From: Chromatiaceae bacterium
GTDB taxonomy: Bacteria; Pseudomonadota; Gammaproteobacteria; Chromatiales; Chromatiaceae
Assembly (NCBI GenBank): GCA_022340805.1
Contig: JAJDNF010000033.1
Location: forward strand, 88,308 to 152,307
Length of the DNA stretch: 64,000 nucleotides
Reading direction: 5' to 3'
The notes beneath the pieces are model-generated. The model was not told the origin of the DNA, searched no databases, and saw only the letters and a list, made by a program, of their open reading frames with translations. Each line of letters starts with the position of its first letter. The stretch's first letter is position 1. Shown here piece after piece: positions 53,450 through 63,455 of this stretch. The translations under genes were made by a program, and so were the position numbers.

Positions 53450-55777
53450 CTACTTCAACAGATCGCGCAAGAAACCCCCCAAACCCTGTTGATCCGTGCA
53501 GTCCGAGCGCTGCGCCGGCTGCGAGCCGGCGATGTACGGAAACGCCACCGCGCCCTCGCAGCCTTGTGCCGAAAGGCGCCCGCTGCGGTCCACCCAATGG
53601 TATTCGATCTCGCTCGGCGGGGTCAGCTGCAACGACAGGTTGTCGATGCTGCGCATCAGGTCCGCCCATACCGGCAGCGCACCCTGGGCACCGGTCAGGC
53701 CGGTCGGTGCATTGTCGTCCCGTCCGACCCAGGCGACGGCCACCCGGTCAGCCGAGAAACCGGCGAACCAGCTGTCGCGCAGGTCGTTGGTGGTGCCGGT
53801 CTTGCCGGCCACCTGCAGGCCGCCCGGCAACAGCTTGCGCAGTGCCGCCGCGGTACCGGACTCCGCCACCTCCACCAGGTTGCGGTTGAGCAGGAACACC
53901 GCGGCCGGGTCGGCCGCCTCGGTGACCGTCAGCGGATAACGCTGCAGCGGCTGCTGCCCGGCGTCCAGTACCGCCCGGATCGCGCGCAGCGGCGAGCGAA
54001 AACCGCCGGCCGCCAGGCTCTGGTAGATCTGCGCCACGTCCAGCGGCGAAAGTGATAGCGCACCCAGCAGGAGTGACGGAAACGCATCGATGTCCCGATT
54101 CACACCCAGCGCATGCAGCGTAGCGATGACCGGCTTGAGTCCCAGCTGCAGGCCCAGGTTGACCGTGGCGAGGTTGAGCGAGCGGGCCAGCGCCTCGTGC
54201 AACGCGACCTCGCCATACAGCTTGCGGTCATAGTTGTGCGGTTGCCAGCGCTGCCCGCCGGGCAGCTTCATGTCGACCGGCTTGTCTTCGATCGGCGTGC
54301 TGAGCGTGTAGCGGTCCGGGTTAGACAGCGCGGTCAGATAGACGGCGGGCTTGATCAGGGAACCGATCGGCCGGATCGCATCCAGGGCACGATTGAACCC
54401 GGGCAGGTCGGCTTCACGTCCGCCGACCAGCGCCTGCACCTCGCCATTCTGTGCTGCAGCCACGACCAGCGCGCCCTGCAGGCTGCCCTTTTCCAGGCCA
54501 CGTGCCGTTTCGATGCGCGTCAGGCGCTTGTCCAGCGCAGCGGCGGCCTTCTGCTGAACCCAGGGATCGAGCGTGGTGAAGATACGCAACCCCTCGGAGG
54601 TCAGATCCTCCTCGCGGTAGTCGCGGCGCAGCTGGCGCCTGACCAGGTCGACGAAGGCCGGCACCCGCTGGCCGAGCGAGGCCCCGCGCGCGCTGACCCC
54701 GAGCGGCTGCTGTTGCGCCTGCGCGGCCTCCTCCTGGGTGATGAAACCCTGCGCCGACATCTGCTCGATGACCAGGTTGCGGCGTTGCAGAGCACGCTCG
54801 GGATTGCGCCGCGGGTTGTAGTAGGACGCGCCCCTGACCAGCGCCACCAACAACGCCGCCTCGTGCAGGCGCAGCTCGGCGAGCGGGCGGGCGAAGTAGA
54901 AGTACGCCCCCAGGCCGAAGCCATGGATCGCGCGCTCGCCGTCCTGGCCGAGAAATATCTCGTTGGCATAGGCCTCGAGGATCTCATCCTTGCTGTAGCG
55001 GGCATCCACGATCAGCGCCATCAGCGCCTCGTTGGCCTTGCGCCACAGCGAGCGCTCGGGGGTCAGGATGAAGTTCTTGACCAGCTGCTGGGTCAGGGTG
55101 CTGCCGCCCTGCACCGTCTTGCCGGCGCGCAGATTGGCCCAGAGCGCGCGGCCGACGCTGCGCAGGTCGACGCCGGCGTGCTCGAAAAAGCGCCGGTCTT
55201 CGACCGCCAGCAGGCCGTTCACCAGGTGGTCCGGCAACTCGGCGCGCTGCACCAGCACGCGGTCCTCGTTGTGCGCCGGGTAGATGCTGCCGACCAGCGC
55301 CGGCTCGAGCCGCATCAGGTCGACCTCGCGGCGGTCGCGCATGCGGCGAATACTGTCCACGCCGGTTGCCGATGCGCGCACCACGACGGCCTGACCAGGC
55401 TCTGCGCCGTCCCAGAACACGAACTCGCGGGTCTGGATGGTGAACCGACCGCCCTGCTGCGACCACTGCGCCGGGCCGGACACGCTGGCGACCTCGCGGT
55501 AGCCGAGAAAACGCAGTTCCTCCTTGAGCTGCGCACCCGAGACGTCCGCCCCGGCATACAACTCCAGCGGGCGCGCAAAGATCTGCGCCGGCACGGCCCA
55601 GCGCTTGCCCTCGAACTTGACCCTGACCGTCTTGGCCAGGTACAGCGAATAGGCGCCGCCCAGCAATACCACCAGAACCAGCAGGCCGAGGATGACGCGC
55701 CATCCGCTGCGGTTGCCGGCACGCCCCTTGCGGGCCTTGCGCCTGCGCCCACCTCTTGTCTTCTTTCGGCTTGCCAT
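53450..55777 (-). CDS. mrcB: Penicillin-binding protein 1B (bifunctional)
   Basis: A 775-residue peptidoglycan synthase. A basic cytoplasmic tail (KKTRGGRRRKARKG) and one membrane helix (about 27-48) precede a UvrB domain 2-like region. The glycosyltransferase 51 domain follows (VEDRRFFEHAGVD, GGSTLTQQLVKN), then the transpeptidase domain with SxxK in GSLIKP, SxN in ARSLNLA and KTGTTND. It builds and crosslinks glycan strands in the periplasm. The lipoprotein gene follows 13 bases later. Confidence 0.96.
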   Translation of the reverse strand: MASRKKTRGGRRRKARKGRAGNRSGWRVILGLLVLVVLLGGAYSLYLAKTVRVKFEGKRWAVPAQIFARPLELYAGADVSGAQLKEELRFLGYREVASVSGPAQWSQQGGRFTIQTREFVFWDGAEPGQAVVVRASATGVDSIRRMRDRREVDLMRLEPALVGSIYPAHNEDRVLVQRAELPDHLVNGLLAVEDRRFFEHAGVDLRSVGRALWANLRAGKTVQGGSTLTQQLVKNFILTPERSLWRKANEALMALIVDARYSKDEILEAYANEIFLGQDGERAIHGFGLGAYFYFARPLAELRLHEAALLVALVRGASYYNPRRNPERALQRRNLVIEQMSAQGFITQEEAAQAQQQPLGVSARGASLGQRVPAFVDLVRRQLRRDYREEDLTSEGLRIFTTLDPWVQQKAAAALDKRLTRIETARGLEKGSLQGALVVAAAQNGEVQALVGGREADLPGFNRALDAIRPIGSLIKPAVYLTALSNPDRYTLSTPIEDKPVDMKLPGGQRWQPHNYDRKLYGEVALHEALARSLNLATVNLGLQLGLKPVIATLHALGVNRDIDAFPSLLLGALSLSPLDVAQIYQSLAAGGFRSPLRAIRAVLDAGQQPLQRYPLTVTEAADPAAVFLLNRNLVEVAESGTAAALRKLLPGGLQVAGKTGTTNDLRDSWFAGFSADRVAVAWVGRDDNAPTGLTGAQGALPVWADLMRSIDNLSLQLTPPSEIEYHWVDRSGRLSAQGCEGAVAFPYIAGSQPAQRSDCTDQQGLGGFLRDLLK

Positions 55778-55815
55778 CTGCTGCTACTGCTCGACACTCG
55801 CGTGGCTGATTTTCA

Positions 55816-55972
55816 TTAGGGAAGCCCCGACCCTGTCGGCGCTTCCGCGGTACCGGCATGGAGCGCCGAAATCGACCGCGCTAAGCGACCGGTTTCGGCG
55901 CACGGCACAGATCATGGTTGCGCCATAGCTTGCTCTGAGAGGTCCGCGATGGACCTATTCAGGGCTTCGTTA
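55816..55972. repeat. MITE-like repeat, copy 2
   Basis: About 157 bp with imperfect terminal inverted repeats: GGGAAGCCCCGA at the left and TTCAGGGCTTCG at the right. An inner 9-bp hairpin is GCGCCGAAA (55863-55871) with TTTCGGCGC (55893-55901). The right half is about 75% like 25416-25485. It fills part of the 55778-56272 gap. The remainder of that gap has no supported gene. Confidence 0.6.
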
Positions 55973-56272
55973 CCGGGGTCTGCATACCGCCGATGCGGCG
56001 ACAGCATCGCCGATCGACGCGTTGCAGCCCAGGAGCTGGATCGCAGAATCGGCACGCCGCATCGAGAATCCCGGGTCCTCGGAACGTCCGCGGGCTGCGT
56101 GACATCCAGGCCGGCAACGCGCAAACCGCCGTGCGCAGCGCGCCGATCACGCACGCCTGCCGGGCTGCGATTCTAACAGTGGATCGTGCCGGCGTTCTCG
56201 GCCGATTCGGTCGCCAGGCTACGGGCGGTCGGCGATGCCACGCTATCAGCGCCGAGGTCGAACCCGCCGGTC

Positions 56273-56848
56273 TCAGGATGCGCGCGGCATCGCAGTGACC
56301 ACATAGCGCAAGGTGGTACCGGGGAGCACTGCATCGAACGGGTAGCAGGTCACCAGGCGCAGCTGGTCGCCGGCCAGCGGGTCGAGCAGTTCGACCTCGG
56401 TCGCGTGGTGAACCGTCATGCGGACCACCGCGTAGCGTCGCGTCACGCCACCCGCATTCTGCAGCTGCAGTTCGTCGCCAGCGCGCAGCGCGGCCAGCCA
56501 GCGGAAATGCGTGTCGCGGTGGGCGCTGATTACCACGTTGCCGGGCTGCCCCGGTCTCGCCGAACCCACCACATGTCCGGGACCGAACGCCAGGCTGCGA
56601 CCGCTGGCATCGTCCAGCACGATCTGGTCGATGCCCAGGCGCGGCTGGCGCAACCGGGCCAGCGGGGTCATGTCCGCCCAGGGCCAGGGTCGAACCGGCG
56701 GGGAGCCGGCCAGGCCCTTCTGCCAAGCCGCCTCAAGCAGCCGCTGCGCCAGCCAGGCCTTGGCCGGGATGTACGCGCCGCGCAGGGTGAAGCCCAGCCC
56801 GAACAGCAGCGCCAGCAGCGCCACGCGCCGACGCCACAACGTGCTCAT
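56273..56848 (-). CDS. Class GN sortase
   Basis: A 191-residue membrane-anchored sortase of the proteobacterial dedicated type. One N-terminal membrane helix (about 8-22) leads to the sortase domain. The catalytic triad is H110 (ISAHRDTHFRW), C168 (LVTCYPFD) and R181 (TLRYVV). It should cut and transfer the C-terminal LPGT-like signal of the adjacent VIT-vWA protein. Its ATG overlaps the substrate gene stop by 4 bases (ATGA), suggesting coupling. Confidence 0.9.
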   Translation of the reverse strand: MSTLWRRRVALLALLFGLGFTLRGAYIPAKAWLAQRLLEAAWQKGLAGSPPVRPWPWADMTPLARLRQPRLGIDQIVLDDASGRSLAFGPGHVVGSARPGQPGNVVISAHRDTHFRWLAALRAGDELQLQNAGGVTRRYAVVRMTVHHATEVELLDPLAGDQLRLVTCYPFDAVLPGTTLRYVVTAMPRAS

Positions 56849-58935
56849 GCCCGCCACCGCGCCAGCAGCGTGGCGACAGCCAGGCCGGCCAGCCCGATCA
56901 GCAGGTAAAGCGCCGCCGGGGTGGCCGTGCCCGGGAGCCGGCCGAACACGGCGGCCGCCGACCAGCCGGCCGGCAGGCGCGCCGGCACCGCAGCCGTGGC
57001 GAACCCGCTGGCGTCGGGTCGAGTCGGCGTATGGTCGACCGCGACCAGGCTCGTGTAACGGCTCACCAGATGGTGGTCGAGGGCGAGCGCGAGCACCGCC
57101 TCGCGCACCCTGTCCGGCGGATCCCCGGTCAGCAGGCGGGCCATCCAGTCGTCGATCATGCGCCGTGCCCACAGCACGTGGACGCCACCTGCCAGTGTGC
57201 CGCCTGGCGCCATGGTCTGGGGCAGTTCCAGTGTCTGTCGCCAGGGTTGGGCCCCAAGACGCCCCTCGATCTCGACCCGATGCGGCAGGGCGCGCGCCTG
57301 CAGCGCCACAACCAGTGGCTCGCCCGCATACAGGTCGGGCACGGCCTGCGGGGTCTGCAACGGCGGCCGCGCCGCGTCCTGCGTCTGCCAGTGCAGGCGC
57401 ACGTCGGTAAGCACCGGCATGCTCAACTGACGGAACAGCGTCGCGACCCGCTGCTCCACCTCGCCGGTGCTGCCGATGTAGGTGAAGCTGCCGCGGCCAA
57501 ACGCGGCCGCCTTGCGCATGAACAGCGCGTTCGGGGCCGAACCGATGCCCACGGTGAACAGCCGGCTGGCGCCGATCTCATCGACCAGCGCGCGAAACAG
57601 GGCCTGCTCGTTGCCGACCGCCCCGTCGGTGATGAACACCACCTGGCGCAACAGCCCGCTCGGCACCGGGTCGTGCAGCGCATGGCGCAGCGCCGGCAGC
57701 ATCTCGGTGCCGCCGGCGGCCTGCAGACCGCGCACATAGCGCCGTGCCTGCTCAAGGTGGGCCGGATCCGCCGGTGCGGCCTGGCCGTACAGCGCGCGCA
57801 CCTGGTCGCTGAATTGGACGACATTGAAGCGGTCACCGGGGCGCAGACGCTGCAGCGCGTTGAGCAACGCAGCGCGCGCCTGCTCTATCGAGTCACCATG
57901 CATCGAGCCCGAGGTGTCCACCACCAGCACCAGCTCGCGTGCGATGTGCTGCGGTATCGCCGACTGCTGCGGCGGCATCAGCATCAGCAGCGCATAGTCC
58001 TGGCCGCGCCAGTGCTCGCTGAACAGCGCTGCGCTCGGCTGCGCAGCCAACACCGGGCGCCAGCGCAGCACGAAGTCGCGCTCTGCCGGCACGTCGCCGC
58101 TCGCCAGCGTGACCCGGTAGCGGCCCGGCCGCAATTGCGCCACCGCGATCGGATGATACGCGCTGCTCAGCTCGCTGAGCGCGATACCTGTATCGAGCAG
58201 CGCGCTGATCGATAAGGCGTTGAAGCGACTGTCTGCGCCGGTGACCACCGGTGGCGTGATCCGCGACGCGTCCGGCACCTGGTCGGTGTCGGGCGCCCAA
58301 CCGTGACCACCCGAGCCGTGCGCAGCGGCCGCGAGCGGGGTCCCGGGGATGTAACGCGGCCCGACCACGGTCGGAAAGCGCAGTGTGAATTCGCCATCGC
58401 GCCATTGCAGCTGCTGCTGGTATTCGATCTCCACCCGCAGCGTCTCACCGGGCGGGATGTTGGCGACCGAAGTGGTGAAGATATTGTCGCGCTGCTGGTC
58501 TAGCAGGCCGGCACCCTACCCCTGTGCGCGCGCCTGCACATAGGTCTGCCGGGCCTGTTCGCGCTCCTGGACCTCGCCCTCGATCAGGCGCCCGGCGTAG
58601 CGCATCTGCAGGCGATCCACCGCCGCATCCTCGGGCAGCGGAAAGACATAGATGCCCTCGACCCAGGCAGACGACGCATTGCGGAAGCGCTGCACAACCC
58701 GAACCCGTGCCAGCGCACCGGTCACCCGGATCACCACCTCGGTGCGCAACTGCGGCGCCTGGCCGAGGGCTTCGCCGTGCGCCCCGTACAGGCGCAGACC
58801 GGGTTCCTGCGACCCGGCCAGTGCGGACGATGCAAACGCCAGGGTCAGCAGGCCCAGTGCGATGCTGGTCGCAAACCCGGCCAACAGGGCCCTGCACAGC
58901 AGTCCGATCCAGTCGAGGCGTTCATCCCGCAGCAC
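56845..58935 (-). pseudogene. Sortase substrate, VIT-vWA protein, with in-frame TAG
   Basis: The 696-codon frame of the dedicated sortase substrate, a cell-surface VIT and von Willebrand factor A protein. The signal/membrane region (LLTLAFASSALA) starts after a GTG at 58935. The VIT domain (LRTEVVIRVTGALARVRVVQ) is broken at codon 140 by a TAG at 58516-58518, and the same frame continues with GAGLLDQQRDNIFTTSVANI. The vWA MIDAS is VVDTSGSMHGDS. The C terminus is LPGTATP, a hydrophobic helix and RWRA, the sorting signal. Either a real nonsense mutation, a sequencing error or readthrough. Confidence 0.82.
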
Positions 58936-59333
58936 GATCTTTCTCGCGCCGGCCAACCGGCCAGCGGCGGCAGCATTCGTCGAGGCACGCGCAGGGCGAG
59001 CGATACAGGAAATCCGCGCTGACCGGCTGCAGCACCGCGTCGCTCGGCAGCGCGAGCCGGGTGCCGCCACGTGGCTGCTGTGCCTGGCGGTTGGGCCGGT
59101 GTGACATAAGGCCTCCGGTGGTCCATCTGTTTCATGCAACTTGGTCCAGCGTGCCGTCCTTGGCGGGATACGGCCTGCCTGGCCTGCGCCGGTGCTGTGG
59201 GTAATTTGAGCCCTGCGAGATGGCTTGAGGCTCGCGTTTACCGGGCTATTCGGCGACAGAATGTGGCAGAAATCGGGCAGCCCTGATTTTGCGGGTAAAC
59301 TGCGCACAGTCAGCCACTGCGGACGCACTGATC

Positions 59334-60029
59334 ATGGTGAAGACCATAGCGATCGTCGAGGACGAGCCGGCGATCCGCGAGAACTATGCCGATCTGTTTC
59401 GTCGTCAGGGTTATCGGGTCGACAGCTACGCCGAGCGCGCCAGCGCCAGCGCGGCGTTGAGCGTGCGATTGCCGGATCTGGCGATCCTCGACATCGGCCT
59501 GGGCGACGAGTTCGATGGCGGGTTCGCGCTGTGCCGACAGCTGCGCAGCCGTTCGGCCACGCTGCCGATCATCTTCCTGACGGCGCGCGACAGCGACATC
59601 GATATCGTGGCCGGGTTGCGCGTCGGTGCCGATGACTACGTGACCAAGGACGTCAGTCTGCACCAGCTCAGCGCGCGCGTCAGCGCGCTGTTCCGGCGTG
59701 TCGATGCCGCGTTGGAACAACCACAGTCCGAGGGCACGATCGAACACGGCGGACTGGTCCTGAAGGCCGAACAGATGCGTGTGCACTGGCGCGGCCAGCC
59801 GGTCGAGCTGACCGTCACCGAGTTGTGGATCCTGCACGCGCTGGTCAGGCACCCCGGTCACGTGAAGAGCCGCGAACAGCTGATGGAGGCCGCCGATACC
59901 TATGTCGACCTGGCGACCATCACCTCGCACATCAAGCGCATCCGCAAGAAGTTCCAGCAGCTCGACCCCGACTTCGACGCCATCGAGGCGGTCTACGGTG
60001 CCGGGTACCGCTGGGTCCCACAGGACTGA
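59334..60029 (+). CDS. Response regulator of the dedicated sortase system (OmpR type)
   Basis: A 231-residue two-component regulator. The receiver has acidic D10/E11, the phospho-acceptor D53 (LAILDIGLG), T in FLTARD and K in YVTKD. A winged-helix DNA-binding domain follows (LTVTELWILHALVRHPGHV, GAGYRWVP). It is next to the histidine kinase and likely phosphorylated by it to control the sortase genes, which are divergent. The 58936-59333 gap would hold promoters for both sides. No site could be assigned. Confidence 0.92.
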   Translation: MVKTIAIVEDEPAIRENYADLFRRQGYRVDSYAERASASAALSVRLPDLAILDIGLGDEFDGGFALCRQLRSRSATLPIIFLTARDSDIDIVAGLRVGADDYVTKDVSLHQLSARVSALFRRVDAALEQPQSEGTIEHGGLVLKAEQMRVHWRGQPVELTVTELWILHALVRHPGHVKSREQLMEAADTYVDLATITSHIKRIRKKFQQLDPDFDAIEAVYGAGYRWVPQD

Positions 60030-60037
60030 TTGCACAG

Positions 60038-62086
60038 GTGTCCCGGCCACGTTTCTGGCATCGCGTCCGCTTCAAGCTGCTGCTGGTCTCGCTGACCCTG
60101 CTCGGCATCCCGTGGGCCGGTTATCGCTTCATCGAGGAGACCGAACATTTCCTGCGCGACGCCCAGGACCAGGCGCTGCAGACCACCGCGAGTTCGGTCG
60201 CCAATATCATGCACGGTCATGAGGCCGTATTTCAGGGCGTGGCGCGTCCCGGCTCGGTGCTGACGTTTCGCAACCTGTTCCTGCACGTCTTCGACGAACC
60301 ACCCCAGGTGGACGGCTACCGCGATGAATGGGGGCGTTTCGACAACAACTTCAGCGTCCTGCAGTCAGTCGACGGGACCCTCGAGGCACGCATCTATCTC
60401 GGCCAACACGATCGCTACCTGTACATCCTGCTGGGCGTCCGCGATCCGCACGTCGACTATGGCGCACAGGGCGACGCCGTCGATCTCGCGTTTACCGACA
60501 GCGCAGGCGCACTGCAGCGCTATCGCATCCAGCCGCAGGCGCCCGGCTGGGTTACCGCCAGACGCGTGCAGGCGGATCAGACGCCAGACACCCCGGAGTA
60601 CGAGCCGGCGATCCGCGGCGAATGGCAAAACGACGCGCATGGCTACACCCTCGAACTGCGCGTGCCGCGCGACATGCTCAAGGATCGCCTGTCGCTGCGC
60701 TTCTATGACAGTCGCAGCCGCCAGGTCCTGGCCAGCGGTCACATGTTCCCGGCCGATGCGCTCGGTCGCATCGTCGAGCGCTCGGCCGAGCTCGACCAGG
60801 TGCTGAGCTCCGTGACACCGCCCGCGACCCGCGTCTGGGTGACCGACCACCAGGGACTGGTGCTGGCCAGGTCGGGCCAGCTGGACGCCACTGCCCCGCT
60901 CAGCGCCAATCCGTCGCGCCTGCCCTGGTTCGTCGAGGACATCATCCTCGCGGTGCTGCCGCACGAGGCGGACACCACAGCCGACCTGCCCGAGGACCAG
61001 ACCCAGCTGTTCGTCAGACCGGTGGTGGATGCGCTTAGCGGACGGCCGGCCAGCCTGCGACGACAGCCGCACCACGGCGAAGCCGTGGTGGTCAGCGCCG
61101 CGGTCCCGATCCGCAGCAGCGAGGGTGTCAGAGGCGCGGTCCTGGTCGAGCAGACGACCAATGCCATCCTGTCGATCCAGAACCTCGCGCTGCAGCGATT
61201 ATTTGGCGTCACGCTACTGTTCTTCGCCGTGACCAGCCTCGGCCTGCTGGCATTCGCCAGCCTGCTTGCCTCGCGCATCACCCGCCTGCGCGACAAGGTA
61301 GAGGAGGCGGTCAGCCATGACGGACGCATCGTCGGGCCTCTCGAGGCCGACCGCTCACGCGACGAAATCGGCGATCTCGGGCGCAGCTTTGCCAGCGTGC
61401 TAGACCGCCTGCACGACTACAACCACTATCTCGAGGCAATGGCCTCGCGCCTCGCCCATGAGCTACGCACCCCGTTGGCGGTCGTGCGCAGTTCGCTCGA
61501 CAATGCCGAGCAGGCCGCGGACGTTGAAAAGACCCCCTACATTGCGCGCGCCAGACACGGTGCGCTGCGCCTGGAACAGATCCTGATCAGACTGCGCGAG
61601 GCAACCGGACTGGAACAGGCGATGCGCCAGGCGGAACCAGTCGAGTTCGATCTTGCCGCGCTGCTGCGCCTGCAGACCGATGGCCTGCGCACGACTTACC
61701 CCGATGTCACGATCGAACTGCACGGGGCGGAACTGCCGATCCCGATCAGCGGGGTGCCCGACCTGATCAGCCAGGCACTCGACAAGCTGGTCAGCAACGC
61801 TGTGGATTTCCACCGCCCCGGCAGCAGTGTCGTCATCGCCTGCGTCGCGCGGCCGCAGGCCGTCGAGCTCAGCGTGAGCAACGAGGGCCCGCCACTGCCG
61901 GACGGGGCTGACGTGTTCCAGTCCATGTACTCGGGACGTGCCGGGCGCCAGGAGGAACCGCACCTCGGACTCGGCCTGTACCTGGTGCGGCTGATCAGTG
62001 AGTTCCATGGCGGCGCGGTCGCAGCGCGCAATCGCAGCTCAGCACCGGGCGTCACGGTCAGCATGTCGGTGCGCCGCGGCGCGTGA
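60038..62086 (+). CDS. Histidine kinase of the dedicated sortase system
   Basis: A 682-residue membrane sensor kinase. It has an N-terminal membrane helix (about 10-30), a periplasmic region containing a CBM9-like domain (about 85-235, with QVDGYRDEWGRFDNN, then LYILLGVRD), a second membrane helix near 390-410, and HAMP. DHp has the phospho-acceptor H474 in LAHELRTPLAVV, and the ATPase domain has LVSNAVDFHRP and LGLGLYLVRL. The GTG start at 60038 lies 8 bases after the regulator stop. A carbohydrate or cell-wall-derived cue is plausible. Confidence 0.92.
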   Translation: MSRPRFWHRVRFKLLLVSLTLLGIPWAGYRFIEETEHFLRDAQDQALQTTASSVANIMHGHEAVFQGVARPGSVLTFRNLFLHVFDEPPQVDGYRDEWGRFDNNFSVLQSVDGTLEARIYLGQHDRYLYILLGVRDPHVDYGAQGDAVDLAFTDSAGALQRYRIQPQAPGWVTARRVQADQTPDTPEYEPAIRGEWQNDAHGYTLELRVPRDMLKDRLSLRFYDSRSRQVLASGHMFPADALGRIVERSAELDQVLSSVTPPATRVWVTDHQGLVLARSGQLDATAPLSANPSRLPWFVEDIILAVLPHEADTTADLPEDQTQLFVRPVVDALSGRPASLRRQPHHGEAVVVSAAVPIRSSEGVRGAVLVEQTTNAILSIQNLALQRLFGVTLLFFAVTSLGLLAFASLLASRITRLRDKVEEAVSHDGRIVGPLEADRSRDEIGDLGRSFASVLDRLHDYNHYLEAMASRLAHELRTPLAVVRSSLDNAEQAADVEKTPYIARARHGALRLEQILIRLREATGLEQAMRQAEPVEFDLAALLRLQTDGLRTTYPDVTIELHGAELPIPISGVPDLISQALDKLVSNAVDFHRPGSSVVIACVARPQAVELSVSNEGPPLPDGADVFQSMYSGRAGRQEEPHLGLGLYLVRLISEFHGGAVAARNRSSAPGVTVSMSVRRGA

Positions 62087-62242
62087 ACCGGCAGCGCTGG
62101 ACGGCAGCTGCGCTTTGCGGCGATCCGGCGCGCATCAGCGCAGGGTTTTCCGAACGCGGCCGCAGGTCGTGGAGGCGCCGACAGGGCAACTGTCGAATCG
62201 GTTATGCTTGGCCGTACCGTCGATCGATTCACACAAAGGCTT

Positions 62243-62845
62243 ATGGATTTGCTGGCACATTCTACGCACGCCCGCTCCGCTTCCAGCCGGAGTGCCGGCT
62301 TCACGCTGATCGAACTAGTGGTCACCCTGCTGATACTCGGCGTCCTCGCCGCCGCCGTCATCCCGCGCTTCATGGACTCGCGGATCAGCGCACACGAGTC
62401 ATCGGTCAAGGCGGTGGGCGGCGCGTTTGCTACCGCCGTGCAGATGGTGCATGGGCAATGGCAGGTAAACGGAGCGGTACCCAACGCCGACGATGTACAG
62501 GGATTCGGCCAGAACGATGTCGACGTGAATGCCAACGGCTGGCCGACTGCCACCAACGGCAATAACAGCATCCCGGCTGGCAATGCCGGGCGCAACCAGT
62601 GCTCTGCGCTGCTGCGCACGCTGTTGCAGAACGGCCCTTCGGTATCCCTGCTGCGCCCCGAACCAGGCCTGTTCATCTCGTCCGCCTATGCGTTCAGCGG
62701 CCCACCGCACGACCCGGCGGCCGACTACTGGGCCACGGCGTCCGCCAACCAATGCACCTTCGAATACCGCCCGGTCGCAAACCTGAGCTTCAGCTACTAC
62801 TGTCTGACCGGCACGGTCGTGATCGACGACGACGCGGGCAGCTAG
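62243..62845 (+). CDS. Type IV pilin-like protein
   Basis: A 200-residue prepilin. The processing site and helix are GFTLIELVVTLLILGVLAAA, with a short leader and methylation of the Phe expected. The body is Asn/Ala-rich with one or two Cys near the end that may form a disulfide loop (NQCTFEYRP, YYCLTG). AAGG precedes the ATG. It could be a minor pilin or a pseudopilin. It stands alone. Confidence 0.85.
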   Translation: MDLLAHSTHARSASSRSAGFTLIELVVTLLILGVLAAAVIPRFMDSRISAHESSVKAVGGAFATAVQMVHGQWQVNGAVPNADDVQGFGQNDVDVNANGWPTATNGNNSIPAGNAGRNQCSALLRTLLQNGPSVSLLRPEPGLFISSAYAFSGPPHDPAADYWATASANQCTFEYRPVANLSFSYYCLTGTVVIDDDAGS

Positions 62846-63021
62846 AGCGCTGCGCCGCATCTGACGGCGCATTGCATTGCATCGCCTGCCTCGACAGTCA
62901 CGGCAGGGTGCGACAGTGCAGCGTGTCTGCCTTTACCAGCTGCGTTGCGACCTGCGCCTATTGCACAACCCTATGCGCCTTGACGAATCGCCCGCCGATA
63001 CGGCCATCCGCTTGGGCAACC

Positions 63022-63273
63022 CTAGCCTGCAAATCGCATGAAGGGTTTGGGAATCAGGGTGTGATGGGCAAAGCAGTTGGGCTGATCGGCCGAAAAAGCA
63101 TAGCCGAAGCTTTGGTTTGAGGGGGATCGGCACAAATGCAAAGTCCAGCGCGGCCTGAGCCCGAACAGGACAGACTGTCACGTCGAATACAAGGGCCGAA
63201 GAACGCATCGAACGCCTTCCGGCTGCCACGCAACACCATGCGCCCGTCCGCCTTCATGCAATTTGCAGGCTAG
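63022..63273. mobile_element. 252-bp element with 23-bp terminal inverted repeats
   Basis: The left end (63022-63044) begins CTAGCCTGCAAATCGCATGA. The right end (63251-63273) is its reverse complement with one mismatch. The CTAG ends suggest a small MITE or a remnant mobile element. It holds no convincing gene. It lies just left of the transposase remnant. A short TGCATT-like repeat relative lies at about 62930-62960. Confidence 0.6.
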
Positions 63274-63455
63274 CAGCCTGTCGGACTGAGCATTGAAGCA
63301 CTGACAGCAATGCTGGGGCAGTCTGGTTCTCAGCCGCCATGTCAGCCTATCCGAAATCACGGCGTCGGTCCTGTTTGAACGCAATGGCGGTCTCAAGAAA
63401 GTCTGACACGGCTGCTTGTCAGCCGGAAAAGACCGAATTCAGTGCGAATCTTTCC

